From the NCBI RefSeq assembly GCF_000826145.2, contig NZ_LN651337.1, positions 1,375,945 to 1,439,944 of the forward strand: a stretch of DNA of 64,000 nt. The letters run 5' to 3'. Of this stretch, positions 7,874 to 16,597 are shown piece after piece. The translations under genes and the position numbers were made by a program. The notes under the pieces are model-generated. The model was not told the DNA's origin. It searched no databases and saw only the letters and a list, made by a program, of their open reading frames with translations. The stretch is from Sporosarcina koreensis. Its GTDB lineage: Bacteria; Bacillota; Bacilli; Bacillales_A; Planococcaceae. How positions within the stretch are numbered: position 1 is the first letter of the stretch; every line of letters starts with the position of its first letter.

Positions 7874-8161
7874 ATGATGACGATCGAGGAATTGTACGCA
7901 GAAAAGGAGAAGGCGCAGCGAAAGCAGCCGACGAGCATGGCCGGCGCCATGAAACGCCACCAGACGCTCGCCCGGGTGCAGGCGGACATCGACTATTTCG
8001 ATCAGGGCGATCTGCTGTCGAAGAAAGCGATCCGCAAAGAACTGGAAAAGATCACCGAGCTGCAGCAGCAGGCGGACGACCTCCAGCGGGAAATCGAGCG
8101 CCGCAAAAATGACCTTCTGCAGGACGTCTTCGGGACAGCCGCCGAACAGCTGAAGAAATGA
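7874..8161 (+). CDS. Small coiled-coil protein of unknown function under SAM riboswitch control
   Basis: A 95-residue, charged, helix-rich protein (MMTIEELYAEKEKAQR...), ending in a likely coiled coil from about residue 55 (LEKITELQQQADDLQREIE). No signal peptide, membrane segment or cysteine. I do not recognise the family. The ATG at 7874 has AAGGAG eight bases upstream; an upstream in-frame extension would run through the riboswitch and is rejected. It is the only gene between the riboswitch and the next terminator, so its expression should depend on SAM. A link to methionine, cysteine or methylation is inferred from that alone. Confidence 0.8.
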   Translation: MMTIEELYAEKEKAQRKQPTSMAGAMKRHQTLARVQADIDYFDQGDLLSKKAIRKELEKITELQQQADDLQREIERRKNDLLQDVFGTAAEQLKK

Positions 8162-8167
8162 ACAGAA

Positions 8168-8208
8168 AAACCCCCGTTCCGTGGATCGATTCCACAGAAC
8201 GGGGGTTT
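8168..8208. terminator. Bidirectional terminator
   Basis: AAACCCCCGTTC, GTGGA, loop TCGA, TCCAC, GAACGGGGGTTT. It separates the riboswitch gene from the convergent EamA gene and can serve both. Confidence 0.85.
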
Positions 8209-8223
8209 ATCAATTGCATCGCG

Positions 8224-9102
8224 TCATTTCTTCGCAAGCTCCGCCGGCACTTCCTCGCCGCCGCGGTTCCGTAAAAACATGTACAGCGACGCACCGAAGA
8301 TGATGAAGTAGCCGATGAAACTGTACAAATCGGGGATCTGGCCGAGCAGGAAGAAGCCGAGGATCGCCGAGAACACGACGGTGAAATAGTTGAACACCGA
8401 AATCTCCTTCGCCGGTGCGAACTTGTAGGCGAGCGTGATCCCGAACTGGCCGATCGTCGCGAACACCCCGGCCAGCAGCAGATAGATCGTCTGCTGCAGA
8501 CTCATCGGCTCATACGTCCACAGCACGAACGGCAGCAGCACAACTGTCGTGAAACCTGAGAAGTAAAACACGACCGTATAGAACTGCTCCCGGCTGCCGA
8601 GTGCGCGGAGCACCGTATACGCAGCTCCTGCAAACACAGCCGACAAAATGCCGGCCGCATACGGCACGATGTCGAGCGAGAATGACGGTTTGATGATGAA
8701 CAGCGTGCCGAGGAACGCTACGAGGATGCTGTACACCTGGAACGGTTTGACGTGCTCCTTCAAAAAGACCGCCGCGAACATGATCGTGAAGAACGGACTC
8801 ATCTTATTGAGCATGTCTGCATCCGCCAGCACGAGATGGTCGATAGCATAGAAGAACAGGATGATGCCGAGCGCACCAAGTGCGGAACGCAGCAACAGCA
8901 GGCCCTGGTTCTCACGGCGGCCGAACAGCCGCTCCTTGAAATGGACCACAAAAAAGAAGGCAATCACCATGGATACGCCATTCCGGAAAATCGTTTTCTG
9001 CATCGTCGGCACATCCCCCGACAGCTTGACGAACGCCGTCATGAGGGAGAAGCCGAACGCCGATGCGAGCAATAGTAAGATCCCTTTGTTGCGATTCGTC
9101 AT
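8224..9102 (-). CDS. EamA/DMT family transporter
   Basis: Ten-helix membrane protein of 292 residues in the drug/metabolite transporter superfamily, with two EamA repeats (about residues 5-137 and 148-280). Repeat one contains FRNGVSMVIAFFF and the conserved NKMSPFFTIMFAAVFLKE; repeat two has NYFTVVFSAILGFFLLGQIPD followed by IGYFIIFGASLY. Such proteins export or import small metabolites such as amino acids or nucleotides; the substrate cannot be deduced. Single gene with its own terminator at 8168-8208. Confidence 0.88.
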   Translation of the reverse strand: MTNRNKGILLLLASAFGFSLMTAFVKLSGDVPTMQKTIFRNGVSMVIAFFFVVHFKERLFGRRENQGLLLLRSALGALGIILFFYAIDHLVLADADMLNKMSPFFTIMFAAVFLKEHVKPFQVYSILVAFLGTLFIIKPSFSLDIVPYAAGILSAVFAGAAYTVLRALGSREQFYTVVFYFSGFTTVVLLPFVLWTYEPMSLQQTIYLLLAGVFATIGQFGITLAYKFAPAKEISVFNYFTVVFSAILGFFLLGQIPDLYSFIGYFIIFGASLYMFLRNRGGEEVPAELAKK

Positions 9103-9159
9103 AATGGCCTCCGGTCTGGATGAATTCCGTGTTCCAGTCTACCAGTCAGCCGGCATCAG

Positions 9160-9936
9160 TTACAGCAAACCGCTCCATATATTGACCGCTGTCGCCAGCA
9201 CCAGTACCGCGAGGATCCATTTGATGATACGGGGATCCGTCTTCCGCGCGGCTTTCGCACCGAGCGGGGACGCGATGAGCGCTGCGGCGATCAGCACCGC
9301 TGCGGGCCCCCAGAGGATCTGGCCGGTTGCAATCTTACCGGCCGCCGAGCCGATCGACGACAAGAATGTGATGGCAAGCGACGAAGCTGCCGCAATCCGG
9401 ACAGGCACCGTGAACACCGCCAGCATGACCGGTACGAGGATGAACGCCCCGCCTGCCCCGACAACCCCGGAAGCCGCACCGATCACGAACGCAATACCGG
9501 CGGCCAGCCACTTATTGAACGTGACCTCCTCCGCAGGCCGGTCCTCGGTCTTCTTCCGGGGGATGAACAGCAGCACGGCAGCCGCTGCGGCCAGGACGCC
9601 GTAGACGAGATTCACCGTCTGCTCCGACAAATAACCGGACCCCAAACCGCCGAGGAAACTGCCGAGGATGACGGCGCCCCCCATCCAGAGGATCAGTTGT
9701 CTGTGCAGCAGCCCCGTTCCGCGGTAGGCGAACACACCCGCGATGGAGGCGAAAAAGATCTCCACCGCCGTGATGCCGCTCACCTCATGTGCGGTGAACG
9801 CGGACAATCCGAACAGCGGCGGGATGTACAGCAGCATCGGATATTTCACGATCGCACCGCCGATCCCCGCCATCCCGGACAGGAATGAGCCGGCGAACCC
9901 GATCACGAACAGCACGGCAATCAGTGTAACTGTCAT
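9160..9936 (-). CDS. Sulfite exporter TauE/SafE family protein (YrkJ-like)
   Basis: Eight-helix TauE/SafE permease of 258 residues. Both TauE half-repeats are visible: FAGSFLSGMAGIGGAIVKYPML near the N-terminus and IGAASGVVGAGGAFILVPVML in the second half. It ends the sulfur operon with rhodanese, DsrE-like, MBL and TusA genes, the same company as yrkJ of Bacillus subtilis. The likely job is export of sulfite or thiosulfate formed during persulfide detoxification. Ribosome site GGAAAGGGGAGGGGACG precedes the ATG. Confidence 0.88.
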   Translation of the reverse strand: MTVTLIAVLFVIGFAGSFLSGMAGIGGAIVKYPMLLYIPPLFGLSAFTAHEVSGITAVEIFFASIAGVFAYRGTGLLHRQLILWMGGAVILGSFLGGLGSGYLSEQTVNLVYGVLAAAAAVLLFIPRKKTEDRPAEEVTFNKWLAAGIAFVIGAASGVVGAGGAFILVPVMLAVFTVPVRIAAASSLAITFLSSIGSAAGKIATGQILWGPAAVLIAAALIASPLGAKAARKTDPRIIKWILAVLVLATAVNIWSGLL

Positions 9937-9969
9937 CGTCCCCTCCCCTTTCCTGTCAGCTGCTTGTCA

Positions 9970-10200
9970 TCAGTTTCCTTTTCGGATGAAGAACGTCAGC
10001 ACGCCGTCAGTTTCCGTCTGTTCGAGCAGTTCGTGCCCTCCGGAGCGCGTCCATGCCGTCAGGTCTGCAATCGCCCCTTTGTCCGTCGTCCGGACTTCCA
10101 GGATTTCCCCCGCCTGCAGTTCTTTCATCGCGTTACGTGTCTTGACGATCGGCATCGGGCACGACAGCCCTGTTGCATCCAAAAATAAGTTCGCTTCCAT
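9970..10200 (-). CDS. TusA-family sulfur carrier protein (YrkI-like)
   Basis: 76-residue TusA-like sulfurtransferase. The signature CPMP carries the sulfur-accepting Cys14 (DATGLSCPMPIVKTRNAM). The fold carries persulfide sulfur between enzymes in the cytoplasm. It lies between the MBL dioxygenase-like gene and the TauE exporter gene, so it probably receives sulfane sulfur from the rhodanese or DsrE-like partners. An AGGAGG ribosome site is present upstream. Confidence 0.9.
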   Translation of the reverse strand: MEANLFLDATGLSCPMPIVKTRNAMKELQAGEILEVRTTDKGAIADLTAWTRSGGHELLEQTETDGVLTFFIRKGN

Positions 10201-10226
10201 ATTGAATTCCTCCTCGATTGGTTTTG

Positions 10227-11348
10227 TTACCGGACCGCACAGCGGTTTGGCCCGATCTCCATTTCTTTTTGCAACTCTTCGCCCGGGGATAGGATCCCCA
10301 TGTTGGTCTTCCGGATTTCCTGATAGGCATTCGGCTGCGGCGGCAGGTTCTCTGTCACGAGTTTCCGGAACTCCGCTTCCTCATCGACAGCCAATCCGTG
10401 GTTATCCGAAAATAGCGAGTCCAGGCGCTTCGCCACCGTTCCATTTGCATTCACTTCGTTCATCTCCATGAAGTGGGCCGGCAGCACCGTCAGCTCACCG
10501 GACAGATTCCTATATCGTTCGTACAATGTTGTGCGCAGATCACCGACCCAGTCGTCCGCCTTGCCCGCGAGGTCCGGACGGCCGATGGAATCCACGAACA
10601 GGATGTCCCCCGTCAGCAAATATGACCCATCCACGATGAAGGACGTCGAGCCGTTCGTATGCCCCGGCGAGTATATTGCTTCGATCATCGTATTTCCGAC
10701 CTGCAGCTGCATACCGTCTTCAAGCTTATGGTAGTCAAAGACGACTTCACCCGCATCCGCTTCCGGCAGATAGTAGACGGCGCCGGTCTTTTCGGCAATC
10801 GCCCGCCCTCCCGAAATGTGGTCGGCATGCAGATGGGTGTCCAGCACGTGTTCGATGACGGCTCCGCGTTCTTCCGCAAACCCGGTGAACACATCGGTCA
10901 CACGGACTGCATCGATCACGGCAGCTTTCCCTCCGTCGATCACCATGTACGACAGGCACCCTTTCCCGAGCCGGACGAACTGGTGCAGCGAACCGCCGCT
11001 CGCAAGGTCCGCCACTTTCACTGGCGCAAGGTACTCGCTCCACGCACTCATACCACCTTCAAGATAGGCGGCATCACGGCCTGCCTCCGACAGCATTTCG
11101 GCAATCAGCTTGGAAGAACCCTCCTTCGCACAGACGACGAGCAGCTCGCGGTCCTCCGGCAGCGCGGCGGCAAATTCCTCCACACCGTCAAGCAGATCGA
11201 AATAGGGTCTGTTCACGTACGTGAACGCTTCCCCCTCCAGTTTCCAGTCGGCGAACGCTTCTTCGTTCCGGACGTCCACGATATGGAGCGGCTGTTTTCC
11301 GATGCTCCGTGCAGCCGCCTCTTTCGGACTCATGGCTGTTACTGTCAT
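10227..11348 (-). CDS. Rhodanese-MBL fusion, persulfide dioxygenase-like (YrkH-like)
   Basis: Two-domain cytoplasmic protein of 373 residues. Residues 1-110 are a rhodanese-like domain with Cys73 in VVCAKEGSS. Residues ~120-340 are a metallo-beta-lactamase fold with [22 protein letters not shown] and LPAHFMEM providing the iron ligands of persulfide dioxygenases. It probably oxidises low-molecular persulfide to sulfite while the rhodanese half moves sulfane sulfur. The domain order resembles B. subtilis YrkH; CstB of staphylococci has the domains arranged differently. Central gene of the sulfur operon. Confidence 0.88.
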   Translation of the reverse strand: MTVTAMSPKEAAARSIGKQPLHIVDVRNEEAFADWKLEGEAFTYVNRPYFDLLDGVEEFAAALPEDRELLVVCAKEGSSKLIAEMLSEAGRDAAYLEGGMSAWSEYLAPVKVADLASGGSLHQFVRLGKGCLSYMVIDGGKAAVIDAVRVTDVFTGFAEERGAVIEHVLDTHLHADHISGGRAIAEKTGAVYYLPEADAGEVVFDYHKLEDGMQLQVGNTMIEAIYSPGHTNGSTSFIVDGSYLLTGDILFVDSIGRPDLAGKADDWVGDLRTTLYERYRNLSGELTVLPAHFMEMNEVNANGTVAKRLDSLFSDNHGLAVDEEAEFRKLVTENLPPQPNAYQEIRKTNMGILSPGEELQKEMEIGPNRCAVR

Positions 11349-11369
11349 ATCCGTCTTCCCCTTTCCATA

Positions 11370-11765
11370 TCAGAATGCAAGGGTGACGTCCGCATCCTTG
11401 GCGAACTCCAAAAATGCTGCGGCACCGCCCACTTGTATCCCATCGACCATATCCTCTTCCGTCAGTCCCATGACATCCATCGTCATCTGGCAGGCGATGA
11501 ACTTCACGTCCAGCTCCTGTGCCATCGCGATCAGTTCAGGGATTCCCGGCACGTTCGCCTTCGCGAACCCTTCCGCGAAATGCTCCTTCCCCTCCGGCAT
11601 CGGCAGCTGTGCGGACGCCTGTTTGTGGATGAAGTTCAGTCCTTCGAAAGTGAAAAAGATTGCTGTTTCGTGCTCGCTCGCAGCTGCAGCGGTTGCGATA
11701 TTGAATACTTTGTACGCATCGAACAGGCTGCCGTTCGACGCGATGATGGCTGTGCGGTTTGTCAT
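11370..11765 (-). CDS. DsrE/DsrF-like sulfur relay protein (YrkE-like)
   Basis: 131-residue DsrE-fold protein. The N-terminus TAIIASNGSLFDAYKVFNIATAA and the cysteine-bearing VKFIACQMTMDVMG near residue 90 match the DsrE/DrsH-like peroxiredoxin family found beside rhodaneses and TusA. The cysteine may bind a persulfide. It follows the small rhodanese gene and precedes the MBL fusion within one operon. GAGGAATCATC provides the ribosome site. Confidence 0.88.
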   Translation of the reverse strand: MTNRTAIIASNGSLFDAYKVFNIATAAAASEHETAIFFTFEGLNFIHKQASAQLPMPEGKEHFAEGFAKANVPGIPELIAMAQELDVKFIACQMTMDVMGLTEEDMVDGIQVGGAAAFLEFAKDADVTLAF

Positions 11766-11792
11766 GATGATTCCTCATTTCTTTTATCTGTT

Positions 11793-12089
11793 TTATTCTG
11801 TAGGTCCGTTCCAGTCGAGCATGCCGCCTGTCATATTCATGACATCGTACCCCCGGCTTTCGAGCAGTTGTGCAGCGCGACCGCTGCGTCCGCCCGATCG
11901 GCAGATAAGCACGTATGTGTCCTCTTTCGGCAGGTCCTGGAGCTTGAATTCCAGAAGGCCGAGCGGAATGTGGATGACCCCCGGGATCTTGACTTCCTGC
12001 AATTCCTCGGTCTCCCTGACGTCGATCAGCCGGACAGGCTGCCGGGCGGCCAGCATCTGCTCCACTTCCGTGGTTGTCACTTCTTTCAT
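11793..12089 (-). CDS. Single-domain rhodanese sulfurtransferase
   Basis: 98-residue cytoplasmic rhodanese. The active-site loop CRSGGRS carries Cys63, preceded by the DVRETEEL motif. It moves sulfane sulfur from persulfides or thiosulfate to acceptors. First gene of the sulfur operon, with AGGAGGAGAACAA before the ATG and CstR-like operators further upstream. Confidence 0.92.
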   Translation of the reverse strand: MKEVTTTEVEQMLAARQPVRLIDVRETEELQEVKIPGVIHIPLGLLEFKLQDLPKEDTYVLICRSGGRSGRAAQLLESRGYDVMNMTGGMLDWNGPTE

Positions 12090-12104
12090 TTGTTCTCCTC
12101 CTAT

Positions 12105-12189
12105 TTACCCCTGCGGGTATAAATTCACTTAAAAAAATATAGGTTCATACCCCACCCCGTATACTACAGCGTCATCCCCACCCTGTCAA
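12105..12189 (-). promoter_or_regulatory. Sulfur-operon promoter with two CstR/CsoR-like operators
   Basis: Minus strand -35 TTGACA (12184-12189), 17-bp spacer, -10 TAGTAT (12161-12166). The inverted element ATACCCCACCCCGTAT (12147-12162) overlaps the -10 and start site, and TTACCCCTGCGGGTAT (12105-12120) lies just before the first gene. Both have the A/T-rich ends and C/G-tract centres of CsoR-family operators, and CstR controls such persulfide operons in other Firmicutes. No CstR gene is in the window. Confidence 0.75.
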
Positions 12190-12219
12190 TCACGTTGCTC
12201 CACGATCCTGCCGGCATGC

Positions 12220-12251
12220 GAAAACCCCGTCCGCTGATAATGAGGACGGGG
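12220..12251 (-). terminator. Terminator downstream of glpD
   Basis: CCCCGTCC and GGACGGGG pair around an 11-base loop; on the minus strand the stem is followed by TTTT. About 90 bp past the glpD stop; the 80 bp between hold nothing recognisable. Confidence 0.75.
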
Positions 12252-12340
12252 ACTTCAGATGGCAGTCAGTCGGCTGCCGGTGTGATGCATGGTTTCAGTT
12301 TCTCTTCCGTTTCCCGTGCTGTCCGAGTGATATCTACCTG

Positions 12341-13984
12341 TTATTTCCCGATCGCGTCAGAAATCCGGTCATCGAGCTCCCTCATGTGCTGCCGGCGTTC
12401 GCCATCGTCCCAGCCGAGGCGTTCGGCCATGTAGGCGGTGACCTGTTCTTTCCACTTCTTGACCCAGTCGATATGAAAGTATAGCGCGCCCGTCCGGCGG
12501 ATTAAATAATCGGACGGTGTCATTGCCATCTCGAAATCGATTGCATACTGGAGCGTCAGCCGGATGGCGAGCGGCAGCCCATGCGCCGGCTGTACCCGGG
12601 TGATGCCTTCCGCCACCTGGTTCGTGTTTGTGCCATACATCGAGGCAATATTGAGCCCGTCCTGATATGAGATGCCGAGTTTCACAAGTTCCCGTGCCCG
12701 GTCTTCAACATAGACCGGATAGTCTTCCGGCCGACTGAACGCGCCGCCGGATAATGCAAGCGTCGCCGTCATGCAAGGGCCTGCCTGGATGCCGAATTTC
12801 CGGAGTTTCCGGCTGACGAGGTCGGTGACGTCCTCTGCCATCTTGCGGTACCCCGTCAGTTTGCCGCCCGCCACCGTCAGCAGGCCGCTGTCCGCTTCCC
12901 AGATCTCATCCTTGCGCGAAATCTCGGACGGCCCTTTCCCTTCCTGCCGGATGAGCGGCCGCACGCCGGACCAGGACGACTCGATATCCGCCGGACGGAT
13001 CCCCGCCTGCGGGAACATCTCCGAAATGGCGGTGAGGATGTACCGCCTGTCCTCCTCCGTCACGCCCGGATGTATCAGGTCCTCTTCATAGACCGTATCG
13101 GTCGTGCCGACGTAGGTCTTGTCAAGACGCGGAATCGCGAAGATCATCCGGCCGTCCGGCGTATCGAAATAGACGGGCTGATGGAGCGGCAGCCTGTTCC
13201 GATCAAACACGAGGTGGACGCCTTTCGTCAGCAGCAGCCGTCCCGACTCACCAGGCCTGTCCAGTTCCAGCACTTGTTCAACCCACGGACCTGCCGCGTT
13301 GACGACGACCGGTGCATGCGCGTCATACTGCCGGCCTGTCAGGACATCTACCAGTTCGACGCCGGTCACGCTGCCGCCTTCATCGGATAAAAACCCGGTG
13401 ACCTTCGTGTAGTTGAGCAGATCCGCACCTTCTTCGCGCGCTTTCTTTGCGGCTTCAATCGTCAGACGGGCATCGTCGGTCCGATACTCGACATACTCCC
13501 CGCCGCCGAGCAGGTCATCCCGTTTCAGCAGCGGCTCATGCTCCATCACTTCTGTCTTCGTCAGCATCGTGCGCCGTTCGGATTTTTTCACACCGGCCAG
13601 AAAGTCATATACTTGAAGGCCGAGTGACGTAGAAAAACTGCCGAACGATCCATTCTTGTAGAACGGCAGCAGCATCCATTCAGGATGGGTGACATGCGGA
13701 GCATTCGCGTACACGACCGCCCGCTCCTTCCCAACATCCGAGACGAGCTTCACTTCCAGCTGCTTCAAATAGCGGAGTCCGCCATGGACGAGTTTCGTCG
13801 AGCGGCTGGACGTCCCTGCCGCAAAGTCCTGCATCTCGACGAGCAGCGTCCGGATGCCCCGGGACGCTGCATCCAGCGCAATCCCCGTACCCGTGATGCC
13901 CCCGCCGATCACAATGAGATCGTACCGTTCAGCAGAGAGCCGGCCAAGCAGGCGGCTCCGGTCTTCATGCGAAAAAGAGATCAT
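12341..13984 (-). CDS. glpD: Aerobic glycerol-3-phosphate dehydrogenase
   Basis: FAD-dependent, membrane-associated enzyme oxidising sn-glycerol 3-phosphate to dihydroxyacetone phosphate and passing electrons to menaquinone. 547 residues, the usual length. The dinucleotide-binding motif is VIGGGITGTGIALDAASRG (residues ~26-44), followed by GTSSRSTKLVHGGLRYL. Later family signatures are AIPRLDKTYVGTTDT and SSWSGVRPLIR. The glpF and glpK genes are not adjacent, so it appears as a single-gene unit with its own terminator. Confidence 0.95.
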   Translation of the reverse strand: MISFSHEDRSRLLGRLSAERYDLIVIGGGITGTGIALDAASRGIRTLLVEMQDFAAGTSSRSTKLVHGGLRYLKQLEVKLVSDVGKERAVVYANAPHVTHPEWMLLPFYKNGSFGSFSTSLGLQVYDFLAGVKKSERRTMLTKTEVMEHEPLLKRDDLLGGGEYVEYRTDDARLTIEAAKKAREEGADLLNYTKVTGFLSDEGGSVTGVELVDVLTGRQYDAHAPVVVNAAGPWVEQVLELDRPGESGRLLLTKGVHLVFDRNRLPLHQPVYFDTPDGRMIFAIPRLDKTYVGTTDTVYEEDLIHPGVTEEDRRYILTAISEMFPQAGIRPADIESSWSGVRPLIRQEGKGPSEISRKDEIWEADSGLLTVAGGKLTGYRKMAEDVTDLVSRKLRKFGIQAGPCMTATLALSGGAFSRPEDYPVYVEDRARELVKLGISYQDGLNIASMYGTNTNQVAEGITRVQPAHGLPLAIRLTLQYAIDFEMAMTPSDYLIRRTGALYFHIDWVKKWKEQVTAYMAERLGWDDGERRQHMRELDDRISDAIGK

Positions 13985-14029
13985 CTGCAGTCAAATCCTT
14001 TCCTGGAATGTGCGGTCGGCACCGCCTCT

Positions 14030-14728
14030 TCAGCCGTTCACTTCAACAGTATGGACATCGTCTATTTCTTTTATGGACCGATAGATATCGGGCAGCGGAC
14101 GGTTCGCCGGCACACGAGCTTTGATTTCCAGAAGAAGCAGCTTTTCATCATCAAGATCCTTGATGCGGGATTGATAGATATGAAAACGCTGACGCCGCAA
14201 TTCTGTCAGCACCAGCTCAATGCTTGCCTGGTCATTCACTTTGATGCGGAGGCCCATCTCATCACGCCTCAGCCGTTTCGGCCCGTATTTAATGACGAAA
14301 TACGGCACAAGTTCGACACTGAGTATCAGCAGCAGGACGCCGAAAATGGCTTCTGCGAAAAAGCCGGCTCCGACCGCGATCCCGATACCGGCCGCCCCCC
14401 AGATCATTGCAGCAGTCGTCAGTCCGGAGATCTGATCATTGCCGCGGCGCAAGATGACGCCGGCGCCGAGGAAGCCGATGCCTGAGACAATCTGAGCCGC
14501 AAGCCGAAGCGGATCCATCTGGATTTTGACGCCGCTCGCGCTGTCCGGGAACGAGTATGCCGACTCGATGGAGACGATGGTCAGCAGGCAGCTGACGATA
14601 CTGATGACCAGGCTCGTTTTCAGGCCGAGCGGTTTCCTCTTCAGTTCCCGTTCCAGCCCGATGATCAAACCCAGCACAGCGGAAATGCTCAGCTTCGTCA
14701 GCATTTCGACTTCCAGCCAGAGGTCCAT
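14030..14728 (-). CDS. MgtC/SapB family membrane protein
   Basis: 232-residue protein with an N-terminal MgtC domain of about five helices: ISAVLGLIIGLERELKRKPLGLKT, QIVSGIGFLGAGVILRR and GLTTAAMIWGAAGIGIAVG. A soluble C-terminal part follows, probably an ACT-like domain (LRIKVNDQASIELVLTEL). MgtC proteins modulate magnesium homeostasis or ATP synthase and are not simple transporters. I start at MDLWLEVE because GGGGGAGGC lies just upstream; longer readings run into the family B repeat. Confidence 0.88.
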   Translation of the reverse strand: MDLWLEVEMLTKLSISAVLGLIIGLERELKRKPLGLKTSLVISIVSCLLTIVSIESAYSFPDSASGVKIQMDPLRLAAQIVSGIGFLGAGVILRRGNDQISGLTTAAMIWGAAGIGIAVGAGFFAEAIFGVLLLILSVELVPYFVIKYGPKRLRRDEMGLRIKVNDQASIELVLTELRRQRFHIYQSRIKDLDDEKLLLLEIKARVPANRPLPDIYRSIKEIDDVHTVEVNG

Positions 14729-14832
14729 AGGCCTCCCCCTCTCCAATTCGTTGTCTTCCATTCTACTTTCAGTGTACCCGAAGCATGACTGCCGGCGCCA
14801 TGATGAGCGGGCGGCAGTCTGCAGTTCGTGAA

Positions 14833-14961
14833 GTATCGGACAGATCGCCCGGCATATCGGACATTTGAAGTGATGTATTGGACATTTAGGCAGAGTTGTC
14901 GGACATTTCAGCCGAGGTATCGGGCATTCCGCTGAATTCATCGGCATCCACGCACAATTCA
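14833..14961 (-). repeat. Family B array 2 (five units plus head)
   Basis: Units reading ATCGGACA (reverse of TGTCCGAT) recur at about 21-bp intervals, and the array ends with the head GAATTCATCGGCATCC followed by ACGCACAATTCA. It lies between the divergent mgtC-like and DUF2188 genes. Several units are degenerate (TTGGACA, TCGGGCA). The gap 14729-15045 shows nothing else but the DUF2188 leader. Confidence 0.85.
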
Positions 14962-15045
14962 GCCCGTATGCGCCGTGTGTTTCATTTCCCCGCAATGGGG
15001 AACATACAAACTATAACCATTACATTTACAAAGGAGTTTTGCAGT

Positions 15046-15243
15046 ATGAATATGTACAGTGTCGTGCCGAACCCCGAGATGACCGGATGGCTCGTGAAAC
15101 TTGAAGACGTCGCGCCGGAACAGCAGTACGGCTCAAAGGACGAAGCACTGGACGAAGCGAAGCGTCTCGCCAAAGAGAATACGCCGAGCGTCGTGAAAGT
15201 GCTCGATCAGGATCACAATGTCACGGATGAATTGACGTTCTGA
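15046..15243 (+). CDS. DUF2188 domain-containing small protein
   Basis: 65-residue protein with the DUF2188 pattern: N-terminal MYSVVPNPEMTGWLVKLED, then SKDEALDEAKRLAKENTPSVVKVLD. Such domains are short, soluble and of unknown function, built of a small sheet and one helix. AAAGGAG lies nine bases before the ATG; a second ATG two codons later is possible. A bidirectional terminator follows directly. Confidence 0.85.
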   Translation: MNMYSVVPNPEMTGWLVKLEDVAPEQQYGSKDEALDEAKRLAKENTPSVVKVLDQDHNVTDELTF

Positions 15244-15246
15244 CCC

Positions 15247-15291
15247 AAAAACCCCCCGATCCTTCACAAATTGGAGCGATCGGGGGTTTTT
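15247..15291. terminator. Bidirectional terminator
   Basis: AAAAACCCCCCGATC and GATCGGGGGTTTTT pair around a 16-base loop. It serves both the DUF2188 gene and the convergent abg operon. Confidence 0.9.
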
Positions 15292-15292
15292 C

Positions 15293-16579
15293 CTATTCCC
15301 TGCCGTTCAGCGCAAGTGCCGTGTCATACAGCACATTCACCGCAACGAGCAGGGTGTCTTCATGGATATCGAACCGTTCGTTATGATGGCCGGCCGCAAG
15401 CTCCGTACCGAAGATGCAGTAGGTCGCCTGGCCGCCCTTCTCTTTCACACGTTCCATAAAATACGTAGCGTCTTCGGATCCTGCCGATGCATTGTCCGCG
15501 CGATGCACTTTCGAGATGCCGGCCGCCGTCTCTGCGACTGCTCCGGCCATTGCAGCAAGGCCTTCCGAGCAGGCGCAGCTGATCGCCTCACCAACAATGT
15601 CGATCGTGCAGTCCGTTCCGGTCATCATCGCGGCGCCCCGAATCACATTCTCCGCCTGGCTGCGCACATAATCGTTCACAACGGACGTTTCGCCGCGCGT
15701 CTCCACCTTCATATAGGCGGTGTCCGCAATGACATTGCGGCCGCCGCCGCCCGTCAATTCACCGACATTCACACGGGACGTCCCGCCGGAGTGCCTTGAG
15801 ATCGCATGCAGATTGACGAGTGCATTGGCTGCAGCCAGCAGCGCATTACGGCCTTCTTCCGGCTGCGCGCCGGCATGAGAGGCCCGGCCGCGGAATGTGA
15901 CATCCATCTTGGTCGTCGCCATGAAGCCGTTCGCTGCGGCGACGAACTCCCCATGAGGAACGCCGGTGCCGATATGCGAGGCGATGAAGAAATCCGCGTC
16001 ATCGACGACACCCGCTTCCGTCATCGATTTCGCACCGCGCGTCCCTTCCTCGGCAGGCTGGAAGATAATCCGGATGATGCCATTCAATGCATCCGGGTCT
16101 TCCGCCACCCGTGTCGCGAGCCCGATGCCGATCGACGTATGCGCGTCGTGCCCGCATGCATGCATGGAGCCGTCATTCAGCGACCGGAAGCCGAGCTGTC
16201 CCGGCAGGTGTTCGGGATGTTCCGATTCATGGATCGGCAGCGCGTCCATATCGACACGGAACACCGTCACCGGGCCGGGCCGGCCTGTGTCCCAGTCGGC
16301 GACAACCGCGGTGAATCCGTCTGTCAGCTGCGGCAGGAAGTCCTGATCCGCATCATGGGCGACTGCCCAGTCATAATGCGCATCGAGCACCCGCTGTTCC
16401 GGCACGCCCATCCGTGCATCTTCCGTCATGACTTCCTTCCCGAGACGCACCCTGAAACCGAGACGCGTCACTTCAGCTGCCACTTTGGACGCCGTCCGCA
16501 TTTCCAGGAATCCCTGTTCCGGATGCTGGTGCAGGTCGCGGCGCCATGCTTTCACTTTCTCTTCCAATTGATAGGCCAA
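15293..16579 (-). CDS. abgA: M20 amidohydrolase, AbgA-like (p-aminobenzoyl-glutamate hydrolase subunit A)
   Basis: 428-residue M20-family metallohydrolase. Signatures are RRDLHQHPEQGFLE, RVDMDALPIHE, MHACGHDAHTS and IFQPAEEGTRGAKSM, with a dimerisation domain containing GRASHAGAQPEEGRNA. Together with AbgB it cleaves p-aminobenzoyl-glutamate, a folate breakdown product, to p-aminobenzoate and glutamate. Length and the neighbouring abgT and abgB genes match the Escherichia coli AbgA set (436 residues there). Last gene of the operon. Confidence 0.88.
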   Translation of the reverse strand: MAYQLEEKVKAWRRDLHQHPEQGFLEMRTASKVAAEVTRLGFRVRLGKEVMTEDARMGVPEQRVLDAHYDWAVAHDADQDFLPQLTDGFTAVVADWDTGRPGPVTVFRVDMDALPIHESEHPEHLPGQLGFRSLNDGSMHACGHDAHTSIGIGLATRVAEDPDALNGIIRIIFQPAEEGTRGAKSMTEAGVVDDADFFIASHIGTGVPHGEFVAAANGFMATTKMDVTFRGRASHAGAQPEEGRNALLAAANALVNLHAISRHSGGTSRVNVGELTGGGGRNVIADTAYMKVETRGETSVVNDYVRSQAENVIRGAAMMTGTDCTIDIVGEAISCACSEGLAAMAGAVAETAAGISKVHRADNASAGSEDATYFMERVKEKGGQATYCIFGTELAAGHHNERFDIHEDTLLVAVNVLYDTALALNGRE

Positions 16580-16597
16580 TGATCTCCCTCCTGTCGT

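Noticed and set aside
10659-12122. A 487-codon frame antisense to the sulfur operon
   Set aside because: A shadow of high-GC codon use. The opposite strand has clear family motifs and ribosome sites.
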